Assembly: GCF_030269325.1 (NCBI RefSeq)
Contig: NZ_BSTD01000001.1
Coordinates: 2,062,681 to 2,126,680 of the forward strand
DNA: 64,000 nt
Direction of reading: 5' to 3'
Source of the DNA: Amycolatopsis sp. NBRC 101858
GTDB taxonomy: Bacteria > Actinomycetota > Actinomycetes > Mycobacteriales > Pseudonocardiaceae
The position numbers were made by a program, and so were the translations under genes. Below the pieces are notes generated by a model, which saw only the letters and a program-made list of their open reading frames with translations, made no database searches and was not told the origin of the DNA. Of the stretch, positions 53,372 to 61,991 are shown piece by piece; position 1 is the first letter of the stretch, and each line of letters starts with the position of its first letter.

Positions 53372-53597
53372 CGTCGAACTCGCCGTCCTTGGCGCCGGCC
53401 AGGAAGGCCGCCATCTCCGCGCGCGTGTAGACGAGCGCCGGGCCGGTCGGGAAACGCGAGTTGCGCATCGCGATCTCGCCGGTGGCCAGCGGTGCGACCT
53501 CGACGCAGTTGCCGACCGAACCGCTGTAGCTTGCCTTGCGCCATGCGGCCCCGGACAGCCGATCGGCCGGGATGCCGTTCTCGAATCGCTCAGCCAT
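53358..53597 (-). CDS. DUF397 protein of an XRE/DUF397 regulatory pair
   Basis: 79 residues. The central WRKASYSGSVGNCVEVAPLA with RNSRFPTGPALVYTRAEMAA (DSK-like and FTxxEWxAF-like positions) is characteristic of DUF397, small proteins encoded beside XRE-DUF5753 regulators, of which WhiJ of Streptomyces is the best-known. They modulate development, perhaps as partners or antagonists of the regulator. It lies 317 bp downstream of the XRE gene. Confidence 0.88.
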   Translation of the reverse strand: MAERFENGIPADRLSGAAWRKASYSGSVGNCVEVAPLATGEIAMRNSRFPTGPALVYTRAEMAAFLAGAKDGEFDDVLG

Positions 53598-53914
53598 GGT
53601 CCCACCTCTCGATGCGGAAAAGCTTCCGGGCAGCGCATCTGCATGTGCATTTGCCCGCGTATCGGAGGCTAGCACGTGTGCCTGCAACGGTAAATGCACG
53701 TGCAGAATTTCTTGCAAAGTTCTCGGACGGTAAGAGATCACCAGGTCACGGTTAACCTAACGGGTGATCCTTAGGGCCCCTAATGGGTTAACAACTACGA
53801 GTAGTTACCGCTCATCGGGGCATCGTCGAGAGCCACTGACGGACCGCGGAAACCGACGGTGACCACTCACCGGACACACGTCGGCGCCGGCGAGCCGGTT
53901 CACCAGGGACGTTC
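53598..53914. other. AT-richer intergenic region between XRE and DUF397 genes
   Basis: A 317-bp stretch with no ORF that I can support. It holds GGTTAACC (53750-53757), GGTTAACA (53786-53793), the 13-bp palindrome TTAGGGCCCCTAA (53771-53783), and AACTACGAGTAGTT (53793-53806). These are candidate operators for the neighbouring regulator, and a minus-strand promoter for the DUF397 operon is expected here. Confidence 0.6.
53771..53806. promoter_or_regulatory. Two adjacent palindromes, candidate XRE operators
   Basis: TTAGGGCCCCTAA (6-bp arms, one central base) and AACTACGAGTAGTT (6-bp arms, GA spacer) are 9 bp apart. Both are unusually AT-containing for this genome and stand between XRE and DUF397. 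Confidence 0.45.
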
Positions 53915-54793
53915 TCAGATCTCCGCGCGCCGCTTCGCCAGCAGGGCGCGGCTCCGCTCCGGCGTCTCGGCGTCGACGGCCAGCATGTCGAGCGAGCGGC
54001 TGTACTTCTCGATTTCTTCGCGCTTCTCGATGTAGTGCGCGCCGGTCAGGTACTCGACGTAGGCGATGTTCGGCAGTTCCGGTTCGCCGAACCGCAGCAG
54101 CGAGAACGCGTGCTCGGCGGACAGCCCACTGCGGGAGAACGGGAGTATCTGCACCGACACGTGCGGCAGCGCGCTCATCTCCAGCAGGTATTCGATCTGC
54201 TGCTTGAGCACCTTCATCCCGCCGATCGGCCGGTGCAGGACGGACTCGTCGAGCACCATCCACACCCGGGGCGCGTCCGGCCTGCTGAACATCTTCTGCC
54301 GCCGCATGCGCAGCGCGACCAGCTGGTCGACGCGCTCGTCGGCCATCTCCGGGCGGCCGTGGCTGAAGATCGCTCGCGCGTACCCCTCGATCTGCAGCAG
54401 CCCCGAGACGTACAGCGGCTCCCAGATCTGGATTCGCGCGGCGGCTTCTTCGAGGCCGACGAGGTCGGTGAACCAGTTCGGCATCGTGTCGCCGAAGCGC
54501 CGCCACCAGCCCGGCTCGTTCGACTGCTTGACCATGTCGAGGAACGTCTGGCGCTCGGTCGAGTCCTCGACGCCGTACATCGTCAGCAGGTCGGTGACGT
54601 CGCGTTCCTTGAAGCCGACCCGGCCCAGTTCCAGGCGGCTGATCTTCGACTCGGACCCGCGGATGTTGTACCCGGCCTGCTGGCGGGTGATGCCGGCCTC
54701 TTCACGGAGCCGCCTCAGCTGCGAGCCCAGGATCATGCGGCGCGCAGTGGGGCCGATGTTCTGTTCTCCTGCGGACGCGTTCACCGCGTTCAT
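53915..54793 (-). CDS. XRE-family HTH regulator with DUF5753 C-terminal domain (WhiJ-like)
   Basis: 292 residues. The HTH is at the N-terminus (LGSQLRRLREEAGITRQQAG, SESKISRLELGRVG); the remainder is DUF5753 (WYFTDLVGLEEAAARIQIWEP, PLYVSGLLQIEGYARAIFSH, LPHVSVQILPFSRSGL). WhiJ-like regulators of this build, with DUF397 partners, control sporulation and metabolism in Streptomyces. ATG 54793 has a GGAAGG site. It is divergent from the DUF574 gene across a palindromic region. Confidence 0.92.
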   Translation of the reverse strand: MNAVNASAGEQNIGPTARRMILGSQLRRLREEAGITRQQAGYNIRGSESKISRLELGRVGFKERDVTDLLTMYGVEDSTERQTFLDMVKQSNEPGWWRRFGDTMPNWFTDLVGLEEAAARIQIWEPLYVSGLLQIEGYARAIFSHGRPEMADERVDQLVALRMRRQKMFSRPDAPRVWMVLDESVLHRPIGGMKVLKQQIEYLLEMSALPHVSVQILPFSRSGLSAEHAFSLLRFGEPELPNIAYVEYLTGAHYIEKREEIEKYSRSLDMLAVDAETPERSRALLAKRRAEI

Positions 54794-54882
54794 TACCGGA
54801 CCTTCCGCGCTCACGTCACCAGGGGGTTCTAGCCCGACTACCGAAAGTACACGTTAACCCGTCCTGCGCAAAGAGGTGACCC

Positions 54883-54923
54883 GGTTTACCCCATGCGCGC
54901 GTCGGCCTACTCTACGTAGAGTA
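54883..54923. promoter_or_regulatory. 16-bp perfect palindrome plus GGTTTACC between the divergent XRE and DUF574 genes
   Basis: TACTCTACGTAGAGTA at 54908-54923 is a perfect palindrome in the divergent promoter region. GGTTTACC lies at 54883-54890 and CGTTAACC at 54852-54859. This is the best candidate operator for the XRE regulator, controlling itself and the methyltransferase. Confidence 0.55.
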
Positions 54924-54957
54924 CGAGACTTTCGACACAGAACTTGCGAGGTTCAAG

Positions 54958-55791
54958 ATGCCCGACGCCGCGACCCGGACCGAACGAGTTCCCGTGGGGG
55001 TCGACCCGACCCGAGCGAGCATCGCGCGCGTGTACGACGCCTTCCTGCTCGGGAAGGACAACTACGAGATCGACCGGGAGGTCCTGCACAAGGTGCAGCA
55101 GGCCGCGCCGGAGGCGCAGGACCTCGCGTTCGAAAACCGCGGTTTCCTCATCCGGGCCTGCCGGTTCCTCGCCAGCCAGACCGGCATCACGCAGTTCCTC
55201 GACCTCGGCTCCGGCCTCCCGACCGCCGAGAACACCCACCAGGTCGTCCAGCGGATCAACCCGGAGACCCGGGTCGTCTACGTCGACAACGACCCCGTCG
55301 TCCTCGCCCACGGCCGCGCGCTGCTGGAAGAGAACGAGCACACGCACTTCGTCGCGGAGGACATCTTCGAGCCGCAGCGGATCCTCCAGAACGAGGTCGT
55401 CCGCGAGCACATCGACTTCACGCAGCCGCTCGTGCTGCTGCAGATGGGCACCCTGCACCACTTCAAGGGCGACCCCGACCGGCCGGCCGAGATCATGCGG
55501 GAGTACGTCGACGCGCTGCCGTCCGGCTCCTTCGTCGGGCTCAGCCACTTCTCCGACCCGGAGAACGAGGACTCCGCGACCGCGCGCCGCATGGAGGACT
55601 TCTTCCTGCACAGCCCGATGGGGTCCGGCACGTTCCGGACGCAGAAGGAGATCGAGGGGCTGTTCCCCGGCCTCGAAATGGTCGACCCCGGCGTGACGCT
55701 GTGCGCCGACTGGTGGCCGGACGGCCCGCGCCTCAAGGAGCTCAACGTCGCGCAGCGGACCATCTCCGGCGGCGTCGGCCGCAAGCCGTAG
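54958..55791 (+). CDS. DUF574 S-adenosylmethionine-dependent methyltransferase-like protein
   Basis: 277 residues. The SAM-binding region is FLDLGSGLPTAENTHQVVQR followed by RVVYVDNDPVVLAHGRALLE, the hallmark of DUF574, which is found in actinomycetes next to XRE-DUF397 genes. The N-terminal VDPTRASIARVYDAFLLGKD is also typical. The substrate is unknown; a small molecule or RNA is possible. Divergent from the XRE gene and separated by a 16-bp palindrome. Confidence 0.9.
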   Translation: MPDAATRTERVPVGVDPTRASIARVYDAFLLGKDNYEIDREVLHKVQQAAPEAQDLAFENRGFLIRACRFLASQTGITQFLDLGSGLPTAENTHQVVQRINPETRVVYVDNDPVVLAHGRALLEENEHTHFVAEDIFEPQRILQNEVVREHIDFTQPLVLLQMGTLHHFKGDPDRPAEIMREYVDALPSGSFVGLSHFSDPENEDSATARRMEDFFLHSPMGSGTFRTQKEIEGLFPGLEMVDPGVTLCADWWPDGPRLKELNVAQRTISGGVGRKP

Positions 55792-55803
55792 GCACCCTGT
55801 CCG

Positions 55804-56184
55804 TCACAGGCGGACGATGGGGAGCCAGTGGGAAAGGTCGGCCCGGGTGCCCGACGCGGACACCCGGCCGTCCGCCACCGCCGTGGTCCAGTCCAGCCGG
55901 CCGGTGGCCAGTTCCAGCCACGTGCGCGGGTCGGTCTCGATCACGTTCGGCGGTGTGCCGCGCGTGTGCCGCGGGCCGTCCACGCACTGCACCGCCGCGA
56001 ACGGCGGCACGCGGACCTCGACCGTGCGGCCCGGCGCGTCGGCCGCGAGCGCGCGCAGGCTGAGCCGGACCGCCGCGGCCAGCTCCGGTCGCGCCGGATC
56101 GGGTGCGTCGCCTTGCAGCCACGCGGAAATCGCCAGCACCGCCGCACGTAACTGTCCGGGGTCGACCGAACGCGAAGAGGCCAT
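55804..56184 (-). CDS. Sterol-carrier-like small protein (Rv0807-like), purine-locus neighbour
   Basis: 126 residues. RSVDPGQLRAAVLAISAWLQ, RLSLRALAADAPGRTVEVRV, and GTPPNVIETDPRTWLELATG resemble the SCP2-like fold with a long helix and hydrophobic pocket. A homologue sits next to purF in mycobacteria, so it marks the original purine block here, now separated from purF by the XRE module. The start ATG 56184. It is convergent with DUF574 (12 bp). Confidence 0.7.
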   Translation of the reverse strand: MASSRSVDPGQLRAAVLAISAWLQGDAPDPARPELAAAVRLSLRALAADAPGRTVEVRVPPFAAVQCVDGPRHTRGTPPNVIETDPRTWLELATGRLDWTTAVADGRVSASGTRADLSHWLPIVRL

Positions 56185-56245
56185 GGGCAAACAGTAGAGT
56201 GGCGCACCAAGAGTTTTCAGGCACACCCGAGAACGTGGGGATGAG

Positions 56246-56944
56246 ATGGCGCAGCGGGACGAGGCGGATCGGATGGTTTCGCAGCAGCCCACCGGAAGCG
56301 GGCCCGATCGCCCCGGCAAGCACAGCAAGCACAACCGGGCCGCGCGGCGCGGCGGCCAGCAGGCCAGGCGCTCCGGCAAGCACGGCACACCCGAGATCAC
56401 CGCGGAGATGCGGGCGAACGCCCGCGCCAACCCGGACAGCTGGCTCTACGTCATCGACGAGGCCTTCGACCCGAACGGCCCGGTGCCGTCGTGGGCGGTC
56501 GTCGGGGCCTACCCGGTGAACGGCGCGGGCGACGTCGTCGCCGACTTCCACCCCAACGATCGCTACCGGCCCTCGCCCAAGGCGCTCGGCTTCCCGGAGC
56601 CGTCGAACGACCTCGAGCAGCTGCTGCAGCTCGTCCGCACCGAGCACCGGCCGCCTTCGGACCTGCCGAAGGTCGTCCTCGACTCGACGCTGTTCGTCTA
56701 CGCGATGTCGCCGGTGCAGCGCACCGTGATCGGCTTCCACAACACCGACGGCCGGGTCATGGTGCCGGCCTACACCCGCAAGGCACTGGTGCCACGCGAG
56801 TGGCCGCACGCCCGCGCCGTGGTCGGCCGCGACATCGTCAGCCTGCTCGGCGGGCACCCCGTCGCGATCAACCCGCACGACCTGATCACGGCCGTCGTCC
56901 CGGCCGAGCATCTCCTCAAGGCGCTGGCCGACGAAGCGCGCTGA
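56246..56944 (+). CDS. Type VII secretion-associated / SseB-like protein
   Basis: 232 residues. A basic Ser/Gly N-terminal tail (KHNRAARRGGQQARRSGKH) leads into a WLYVIDEAFDPNGPVPSWAV VG-type domain with YPVNGAGDVVADFHPNDRYR, which matches the actinobacterial type VII secretion-associated protein family, plus a second repeat (LDSTLFVYAMSPVQRTVIGF). No secretion genes are near, so the link is only by family. ATG 56246 has a GGGGATGAG site. Confidence 0.75.
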   Translation: MAQRDEADRMVSQQPTGSGPDRPGKHSKHNRAARRGGQQARRSGKHGTPEITAEMRANARANPDSWLYVIDEAFDPNGPVPSWAVVGAYPVNGAGDVVADFHPNDRYRPSPKALGFPEPSNDLEQLLQLVRTEHRPPSDLPKVVLDSTLFVYAMSPVQRTVIGFHNTDGRVMVPAYTRKALVPREWPHARAVVGRDIVSLLGGHPVAINPHDLITAVVPAEHLLKALADEAR

Positions 56945-57043
56945 CCTGCGGGTTTAACCCCATCGAGTGACCACCCGAGTCGCCGGATCGGCGACTCGGG
57001 TGCATCGTGAGGCTGGACAAGACTCACGAGACCGGTGGGGAGC

Positions 57044-57844
57044 ATGAGGGTGAACCGTCGTCTACTGCTTCCCTTTGCCGCCGCCGTCCTGCTCGTCGCC
57101 GGCCAGGCTCCGGCGCGGGCCGACGACATCTACGCGGGCGCCGAAGACCACTTCGCCGGTTCGCAGATCGCGAAGGTCGAAGGCATCGACGCCGCGCCCG
57201 GCGTGCAGTACGCGACCGACGACCAGCAGCTCGGGCACGACGTCAGCGGCCACCAGGGCCCGGTCGACTGGCCCGGCGCCGCGCGGACGGGCGCGAAGTT
57301 CGTCTACGTCAAGGCGACCGAGGGCACCGGGTTCGTCAACCCGCAGTTCGCCCAGCAGTACAACGGTTCCTACGCCGCCGGCCTGATCCGCGGCGCCTAC
57401 CACTTCGCCCGGCCGGACGTCTCCGACGGCGCGTCGCAGGCGCGGTACTTCCTCGCCCACGGCGGCGGCTGGTCGGCCGACGGCCGGACCCTGCCCGGCG
57501 CGCTCGACGCGGAGTACAACCCGTACGGCGAAACCTGTTACGGCAAGGACGCCGCCGGGATGGTCCGCTGGATCAGCGACTTTTCCGAGACCTACCGCGC
57601 GGCCACCGGCCGCTACCCGACGATCTACACGTCGACGAGCTGGTGGAAGCGCTGCACCGCGAACAACGGTGGTTTCGGCGGGAATCCGTTGTGGATCGCC
57701 CGCTACAACACGTTTATCGGCGAGCTGCCCGCCGGCTGGAGCATCCACACGATCTGGCAGTTCGCCGACCGCGGTTCCCTGCCCGGCGACCAGAACTGGT
57801 TCAACGGCCCGGCCGACCGGTTGCTGGCCCTCGCGCTGGGCTGA
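57044..57844 (+). CDS. Secreted GH25 lysozyme (first copy)
   Basis: 266 residues. The signal peptide (RRLLLPFAAAVLLVAGQAPA) ends before ADDIYA. The GH25 core has GHDVSGHQGPVDW with the first catalytic Asp, KFVYVKATEGTGFVNPQFAQ, and LPGALDAEYNPYG with the Asp-x-Glu catalytic pair. It hydrolyses peptidoglycan N-acetylmuramyl linkages (Cellosyl type). ATG 57044 follows GGTGGGGAGC. A paralogue is 193 bp downstream. Confidence 0.93.
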   Translation: MRVNRRLLLPFAAAVLLVAGQAPARADDIYAGAEDHFAGSQIAKVEGIDAAPGVQYATDDQQLGHDVSGHQGPVDWPGAARTGAKFVYVKATEGTGFVNPQFAQQYNGSYAAGLIRGAYHFARPDVSDGASQARYFLAHGGGWSADGRTLPGALDAEYNPYGETCYGKDAAGMVRWISDFSETYRAATGRYPTIYTSTSWWKRCTANNGGFGGNPLWIARYNTFIGELPAGWSIHTIWQFADRGSLPGDQNWFNGPADRLLALALG

Positions 57845-58036
57845 ACGGCCCACCGGTCGAGTAATAGGTGTTAACCAGTCACCAATTGAAGATCGACTTC
57901 CCGGGAAAATCACCCACGCGTATACCCAATTTCACGGAACTGAGTGACAAACGGGCATCTCGTCCGCACAATCGTGCACGGGCGGCTACCTGCAGTAAGC
58001 CGTCCTCAGCGAGGGTATCTGTGAAGGGATTCAACG

Positions 58037-58906
58037 ATGTCCACTTCCCGAAGAGGGCGGCTGATCGCCGCCCTGGTCGTCCCGGCCACGCTGCTCCTGC
58101 TCGGCAGCACCGCCCAGGCGACGACCTTCTCCCCCGAAGTCGACCCCGTGGCCGCGATCAACGCGGACATCGCACAGCACAACCACGAACTCGGGTCGCA
58201 GATCCGGCGCGTCGAAGGTGACAAGTCGACCCCGGACACGCAGAAGGCGGCGCAGCAGCCGCAGCCCGGCCAGGCCATCCCGGGCCAGGTGCTGGCCACC
58301 GTGGCCGGCATGGACGTCGCGAGCTACCAGGGCAACGTCGACTGGGCGAACTGGTGGAACCAGGGCAAGCGGTTCGTCTGGACCAAGGCCACGGAGAGCA
58401 CCAGCTACACGAACCCGTACTTCGCCCAGCAGTACAACGGCTCCTACAACCAGGGCTTCATCCGCGGCGCCTACCACTTCGCGACCCCGAACACCGCGAG
58501 CGGCGCGGCGCAGGCGCGGTACTTCGTCGCCCACGGCGGCGGCTGGTCGAAGGACGGCAAGACGCTGCCCGGGGCGCTGGACATGGAGTACAACCCGTAC
58601 GGCGCGACCTGCTACGGGCTGAGCAAGGCCGGGATGACGTCGTGGATCCTCGACTTCCACGACACCTACCACTCCCTGACCGGCCGCTACCCGGTGATCT
58701 ACACGTCGACGAGCTGGTGGAGCAGCTGCGTGAGCGGTGACTTCTCCAGCACGGCCCCGCTGTGGGTCGCGCGGTACGCGTCGTCGGTCGGCACCCTGCC
58801 CTACAACTGGGGCTTCTACACCGTTTGGCAGTACACCTCGAGCCCGCTCGACCAGGACACCTTCAACGGTGCCTACGACCGGCTCCAGGCCCTCGCCACC
58901 GGCTGA
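58037..58906 (+). CDS. Secreted GH25 lysozyme (second copy)
   Basis: 289 residues. Signal peptide (RGRLIAALVVPATLLLLGST), a 50-residue linker rich in Gln/Pro (DTQKAAQQPQPGQAIPGQVL), and the GH25 core MDVASYQGNVDWANWWN with the ALDMEYNPYG catalytic Asp and Glu. It is a tandem paralogue of the preceding gene and shares most core motifs (YTSTSWW, RGAYHFA). The linker may extend it into the cell wall. Confidence 0.93.
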   Translation: MSTSRRGRLIAALVVPATLLLLGSTAQATTFSPEVDPVAAINADIAQHNHELGSQIRRVEGDKSTPDTQKAAQQPQPGQAIPGQVLATVAGMDVASYQGNVDWANWWNQGKRFVWTKATESTSYTNPYFAQQYNGSYNQGFIRGAYHFATPNTASGAAQARYFVAHGGGWSKDGKTLPGALDMEYNPYGATCYGLSKAGMTSWILDFHDTYHSLTGRYPVIYTSTSWWSSCVSGDFSSTAPLWVARYASSVGTLPYNWGFYTVWQYTSSPLDQDTFNGAYDRLQALATG

Positions 58907-59078
58907 CCCGCACCCCGGCTCCCGGTTCGTGACGAGTTCGCGTCGTCCGACCCGGGAGCCGGTTTCATGCCGTACCGTCCGAGCTTGCAGAATGCTGCTC
59001 ACCACGTCCTGGGGGAACCACACGGGCCTTGCGGACGTCGGAAGCGCACGAACACCCAGCGCCCGGAAGGCATGAAAG

Positions 59079-59978
59079 ATGACTTACCCGCCTCAGCCGG
59101 GCCAGCCCGGCCAGCCCGACCCGTACGGCCAGCAGCCCCACTCCGGTGGCTTCCAGCAGCAGCCGTACCCGCAGCAGGGTGGGTGGGACCCCAACCAGCA
59201 GCAGCAACAGCCGTACCCGACGCAGCAGTACCCGCAGGGCTGGGACCCGAACCAGCAGCAGCAGGGCTACCCGTCGGGTGGCTTCCCGGCGAGCCAGCCG
59301 CCGCAGTGGGGTGACCCGAACGCCCAGCAGCAGCAGGCGTGGGCGGACCCGAACGCGCAGCAGTACGGCCAGCAGGCCTGGGACCCGAACCAGGGCGGGC
59401 AGATGTCGGGCTGGGACCAGTCCGGGGGCTACGGCCAGGGCTTCGGCGGGCCGCCGGCGCCGCCGAAGCAGGGCAAGACCGGGCTGTGGATCACCATCGG
59501 CGCCGTGGTCGTCCTGCTCGCCGCCGTGGGCATCACCGGTTTCGTCGCGCCCGGCTTCTTCCTGTCGAAGGACGACAACAACGTCGCGGCCCCGCCGTCG
59601 TCGAGCACGTCGGCCAAGCCCTCGACGCCGAAGTCCACCACGAAGAAGACCCCGACGACGACCAGCAAGCCGCCGTCCTCGGGTGGTGGCGCGGACGCGA
59701 AGGTCGTGCTGCAGGGTTTCATCGACAAGCTGAACGCGGGCGACACCCCCGGCGCGCTCGCGCTGGGCTGCTCGGACTCCAAGGACCTGCTCGACTCGTG
59801 GCTCAAGACGTTCCTCAAGCCGCCGCTGCAGCTGACGCTCGGCGACGTGCCGGACGACGAGTTCCTCGTCGAGGGCCAGGTCACCGGGACGTCCGCGGGC
59901 AAGAACGTCAAGGGCACGCTGAGCGCGACGAACTTCGACGACAAGGGCTTCTGCGTCAGCACGATGCTGGTGTCCTGA
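59079..59978 (+). CDS. Pro/Gln-rich membrane protein with DUF4878-like extracellular domain
   Basis: 299 residues. N-terminal 130 residues are cytoplasmic, low-complexity and Gln/Pro/Gly-rich with repeats of WDPNQQQQ and PNAQQ (WDPNQQQQQPYPTQQYPQG). One transmembrane helix (GLWITIGAVVVLLAAVGITG) follows, then a Ser/Thr/Lys/Pro linker and a C-terminal domain of about 100 residues with two Cys (ALGCSDSKDLLDSWLKTF, GFCVSTMLV) that looks like DUF4878/lumazine-binding-like folds. Function unknown. Confidence 0.75.
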   Translation: MTYPPQPGQPGQPDPYGQQPHSGGFQQQPYPQQGGWDPNQQQQQPYPTQQYPQGWDPNQQQQGYPSGGFPASQPPQWGDPNAQQQQAWADPNAQQYGQQAWDPNQGGQMSGWDQSGGYGQGFGGPPAPPKQGKTGLWITIGAVVVLLAAVGITGFVAPGFFLSKDDNNVAAPPSSSTSAKPSTPKSTTKKTPTTTSKPPSSGGGADAKVVLQGFIDKLNAGDTPGALALGCSDSKDLLDSWLKTFLKPPLQLTLGDVPDDEFLVEGQVTGTSAGKNVKGTLSATNFDDKGFCVSTMLVS

Positions 59979-59982
59979 CCCG

Positions 59983-61053
59983 GTGAAGCTGTGGCGATCG
60001 CCGCTGGCGTGGACGTTCCTCGCGTCGGTGGTGCTGCTGGCGGGGGTCGGCGGCTGGCTGCTGTCCGACCCCGCCACCAGCCGCAGTGACGCGCTGAAGA
60101 CCGGCGGCCTCGCCGGCGGCGCGATCGTGGCGCTGTACGCGCTGTGGCTGAACGACCGGCGCCGCCGGGTCGAGGAACGCCGCCAGGACATCGAGCGGCA
60201 GCGGCACGAACTCGAGTCGCAGCGCGCCGAACTGGACCGCGAACGGGTGGCCGACGAGCGGTTCGCGAAGGCGGTCGAGCTGCTCGGGCACGCGGCCGAC
60301 CAGGTGCGCGTGGGGGCGATGCACGCGTTGGCGGGGCTGGCGCGCAGCCGGCCGGCCTACACCCAGACCGTGCTGGACGTGCTGTGTTCGTACTTGCGGC
60401 GGCCGTTCCAGCGGCCCTCCGCAGACGCCGACGCCGATCCGGAGTCGGAGCGCGAACTGACGGTCCGGCTCACGGCCCAGCGGCTGGTCGCCGACCTCCT
60501 CCCCGCCCGCGACGCCGAAGGCCCGGCGTACGACCTGGACCTGACCGGCGCGACACTCGAATATTTCGACCTTTCGGGCAAGCTCGTCGGCGGTCTTCTG
60601 CTGCGGTACGCGTCCTTGTACAGCAGCACGAACCTCAGCGGCTGCCGTTTCAAGGGCCGGGTGTACTTCACCGCCGCGGGCACCGGTCCGGGCCGGCTGC
60701 TGGGTTACTTCCGGTGCCGTGGCGCGGTTTTCGAAAGTCACGCCTGGTTCAGCGGAACGACGTTCGCCGAGGGCGTCGAGTTCACGGACACGACGTTCGC
60801 CGGGAGGACGACCTTCAAGGACGCGAAGTTCGAGAAGGACGCCGAGTTCACCGGCGTGGCCGTGACCTGTGAAATCGACTTGCGGCGGACACGCTTCGAG
60901 GGCCAGACCGACTTGCGGTTCGCGTCGCTGCCGGACTCGGTTTCGCTGTACAACACGCGCGTCCGGTCCGAAAAGGACGTTCGGCTCCCGGCTGGGTGGA
61001 AGCAAGAAGAGCTTCGCGACGGCGAGTCCCGGATCGTCGCCGAAGCCGGTTAG
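59983..61053 (+). CDS. Pentapeptide-repeat membrane protein
   Basis: 356 residues. Two transmembrane helices at the N-terminus (WTFLASVVLLAGVGGWLLSD and GGLAGGAIVALYALWL) precede a charged coiled coil (RRRRVEERRQDIERQRHELE) and a C-terminal run of A(D/N)LXX pentapeptide-like repeats (DLTGATLEYFDLSGKLVGGL, TFAEGVEFTDTTFAGRTTFK). Such proteins form right-handed quadrilateral helices. The start GTG 59983 is 5 bp after the previous stop, suggesting co-transcription. Convergent with the oxidoreductase (4-bp overlap). Confidence 0.85.
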   Translation: MKLWRSPLAWTFLASVVLLAGVGGWLLSDPATSRSDALKTGGLAGGAIVALYALWLNDRRRRVEERRQDIERQRHELESQRAELDRERVADERFAKAVELLGHAADQVRVGAMHALAGLARSRPAYTQTVLDVLCSYLRRPFQRPSADADADPESERELTVRLTAQRLVADLLPARDAEGPAYDLDLTGATLEYFDLSGKLVGGLLLRYASLYSSTNLSGCRFKGRVYFTAAGTGPGRLLGYFRCRGAVFESHAWFSGTTFAEGVEFTDTTFAGRTTFKDAKFEKDAEFTGVAVTCEIDLRRTRFEGQTDLRFASLPDSVSLYNTRVRSEKDVRLPAGWKQEELRDGESRIVAEAG

Positions 61054-61970
61054 AGCACCAGGACGAGCTTGCCGCGGGCGCGCCCCGACTGGCTCAGCTC
61101 GACGGCCGCGCGCCAGTCTTCGAGCGGGAACGTGCGGGCCACCGGGACGGAGAAGCGCCCTTCGGCGGCCGATTGCGCGTACTCGCCGATCACTTCGGGG
61201 CGTACCACGCCTTCCCCGCCCGGGCCGCTGAACCGCACGCCCAGCTCGCGTGCCGTGGCGAAGTCGCTGAGGGTCAGTACGTGCTTCGGCGTCTCGACCG
61301 TGGCTATGAGCCGCGGCAGCGCGCCGCTGACCGGCGCGGCGTCGAGGGCGAGGTCCACCGGGCCGCCCGCGATTTCCCGGACGCGCTCGGCCATGCCGTC
61401 GCCGTACCCGGTGACCTCGGCACCGATCGCGCGCAGGGCATCGGCGTGGGTTTCCCCGGCGGTGGCGATGACGCGGGCCCCGCGTCCGACGGCGATCTGC
61501 GTCGCGGCGTAGCCGACGGTCGTGCCCGCGCCGTGGACGAGGACGGTCGCGCCCGCGTGCACGCCGAGGGTGTCCACGCCCCGGTAAGCCGTCTCGACGG
61601 CCATCGGCAGGGCGGCGGCTCGTACCGCGTCGAGTCCTTGGGGTCGCTCGAACCAGACGTCGAGGAGCGCCTGGCCGGACGCGCCGGCGGTGGGGCCGGT
61701 GAAGGGCGCCGGGCCGAGGACATCGTCCCCGATCTCGACGCCGGTGACGCCGTCGCCGAGGGCGTCGACCGTGCCGGCCACCTCGAGCCCGACGCCGCGC
61801 GGCAGGTCGCCGGCGAAGAGCCCGTCACAGAGGGCCCAGTCGGCCGGGTTGAGCCCGCAGGCCTGGACGGCGACCCGGATCTGGCCTGGTCCGGGCGTGG
61901 GCGAGTCGGTGTCTTCGAGGGTCAGGACGTCGAGCGGAGCGCCGTACTCGTGGAACCGGAGGGTGCGCAT
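61050..61970 (-). CDS. MDR-superfamily NADP-dependent quinone oxidoreductase
   Basis: 306 residues. The N-terminus RTLRFHEYGAPLDVLTLEDT and the nucleotide-binding segment GATVLVHGAGTTVGYAATQI (GxGxxG-like) with GLEVAGTVDALGDGVTGVEI mark the zinc-lacking quinone oxidoreductase type. It lies divergently opposite a TetR regulator with a paired operator between them, so it is the likely target. Start ATG 61970. Confidence 0.9.
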   Translation of the reverse strand: MRTLRFHEYGAPLDVLTLEDTDSPTPGPGQIRVAVQACGLNPADWALCDGLFAGDLPRGVGLEVAGTVDALGDGVTGVEIGDDVLGPAPFTGPTAGASGQALLDVWFERPQGLDAVRAAALPMAVETAYRGVDTLGVHAGATVLVHGAGTTVGYAATQIAVGRGARVIATAGETHADALRAIGAEVTGYGDGMAERVREIAGGPVDLALDAAPVSGALPRLIATVETPKHVLTLSDFATARELGVRFSGPGGEGVVRPEVIGEYAQSAAEGRFSVPVARTFPLEDWRAAVELSQSGRARGKLVLVL

Positions 61971-61991
61971 GGAGTCTCCTCGGGGAGTGAT

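Noticed and set aside
51119..53755. 878-residue ORF opposite purM and purF
   Set aside because: Shadow of purF and purM on the other strand; the purine genes are unambiguous.
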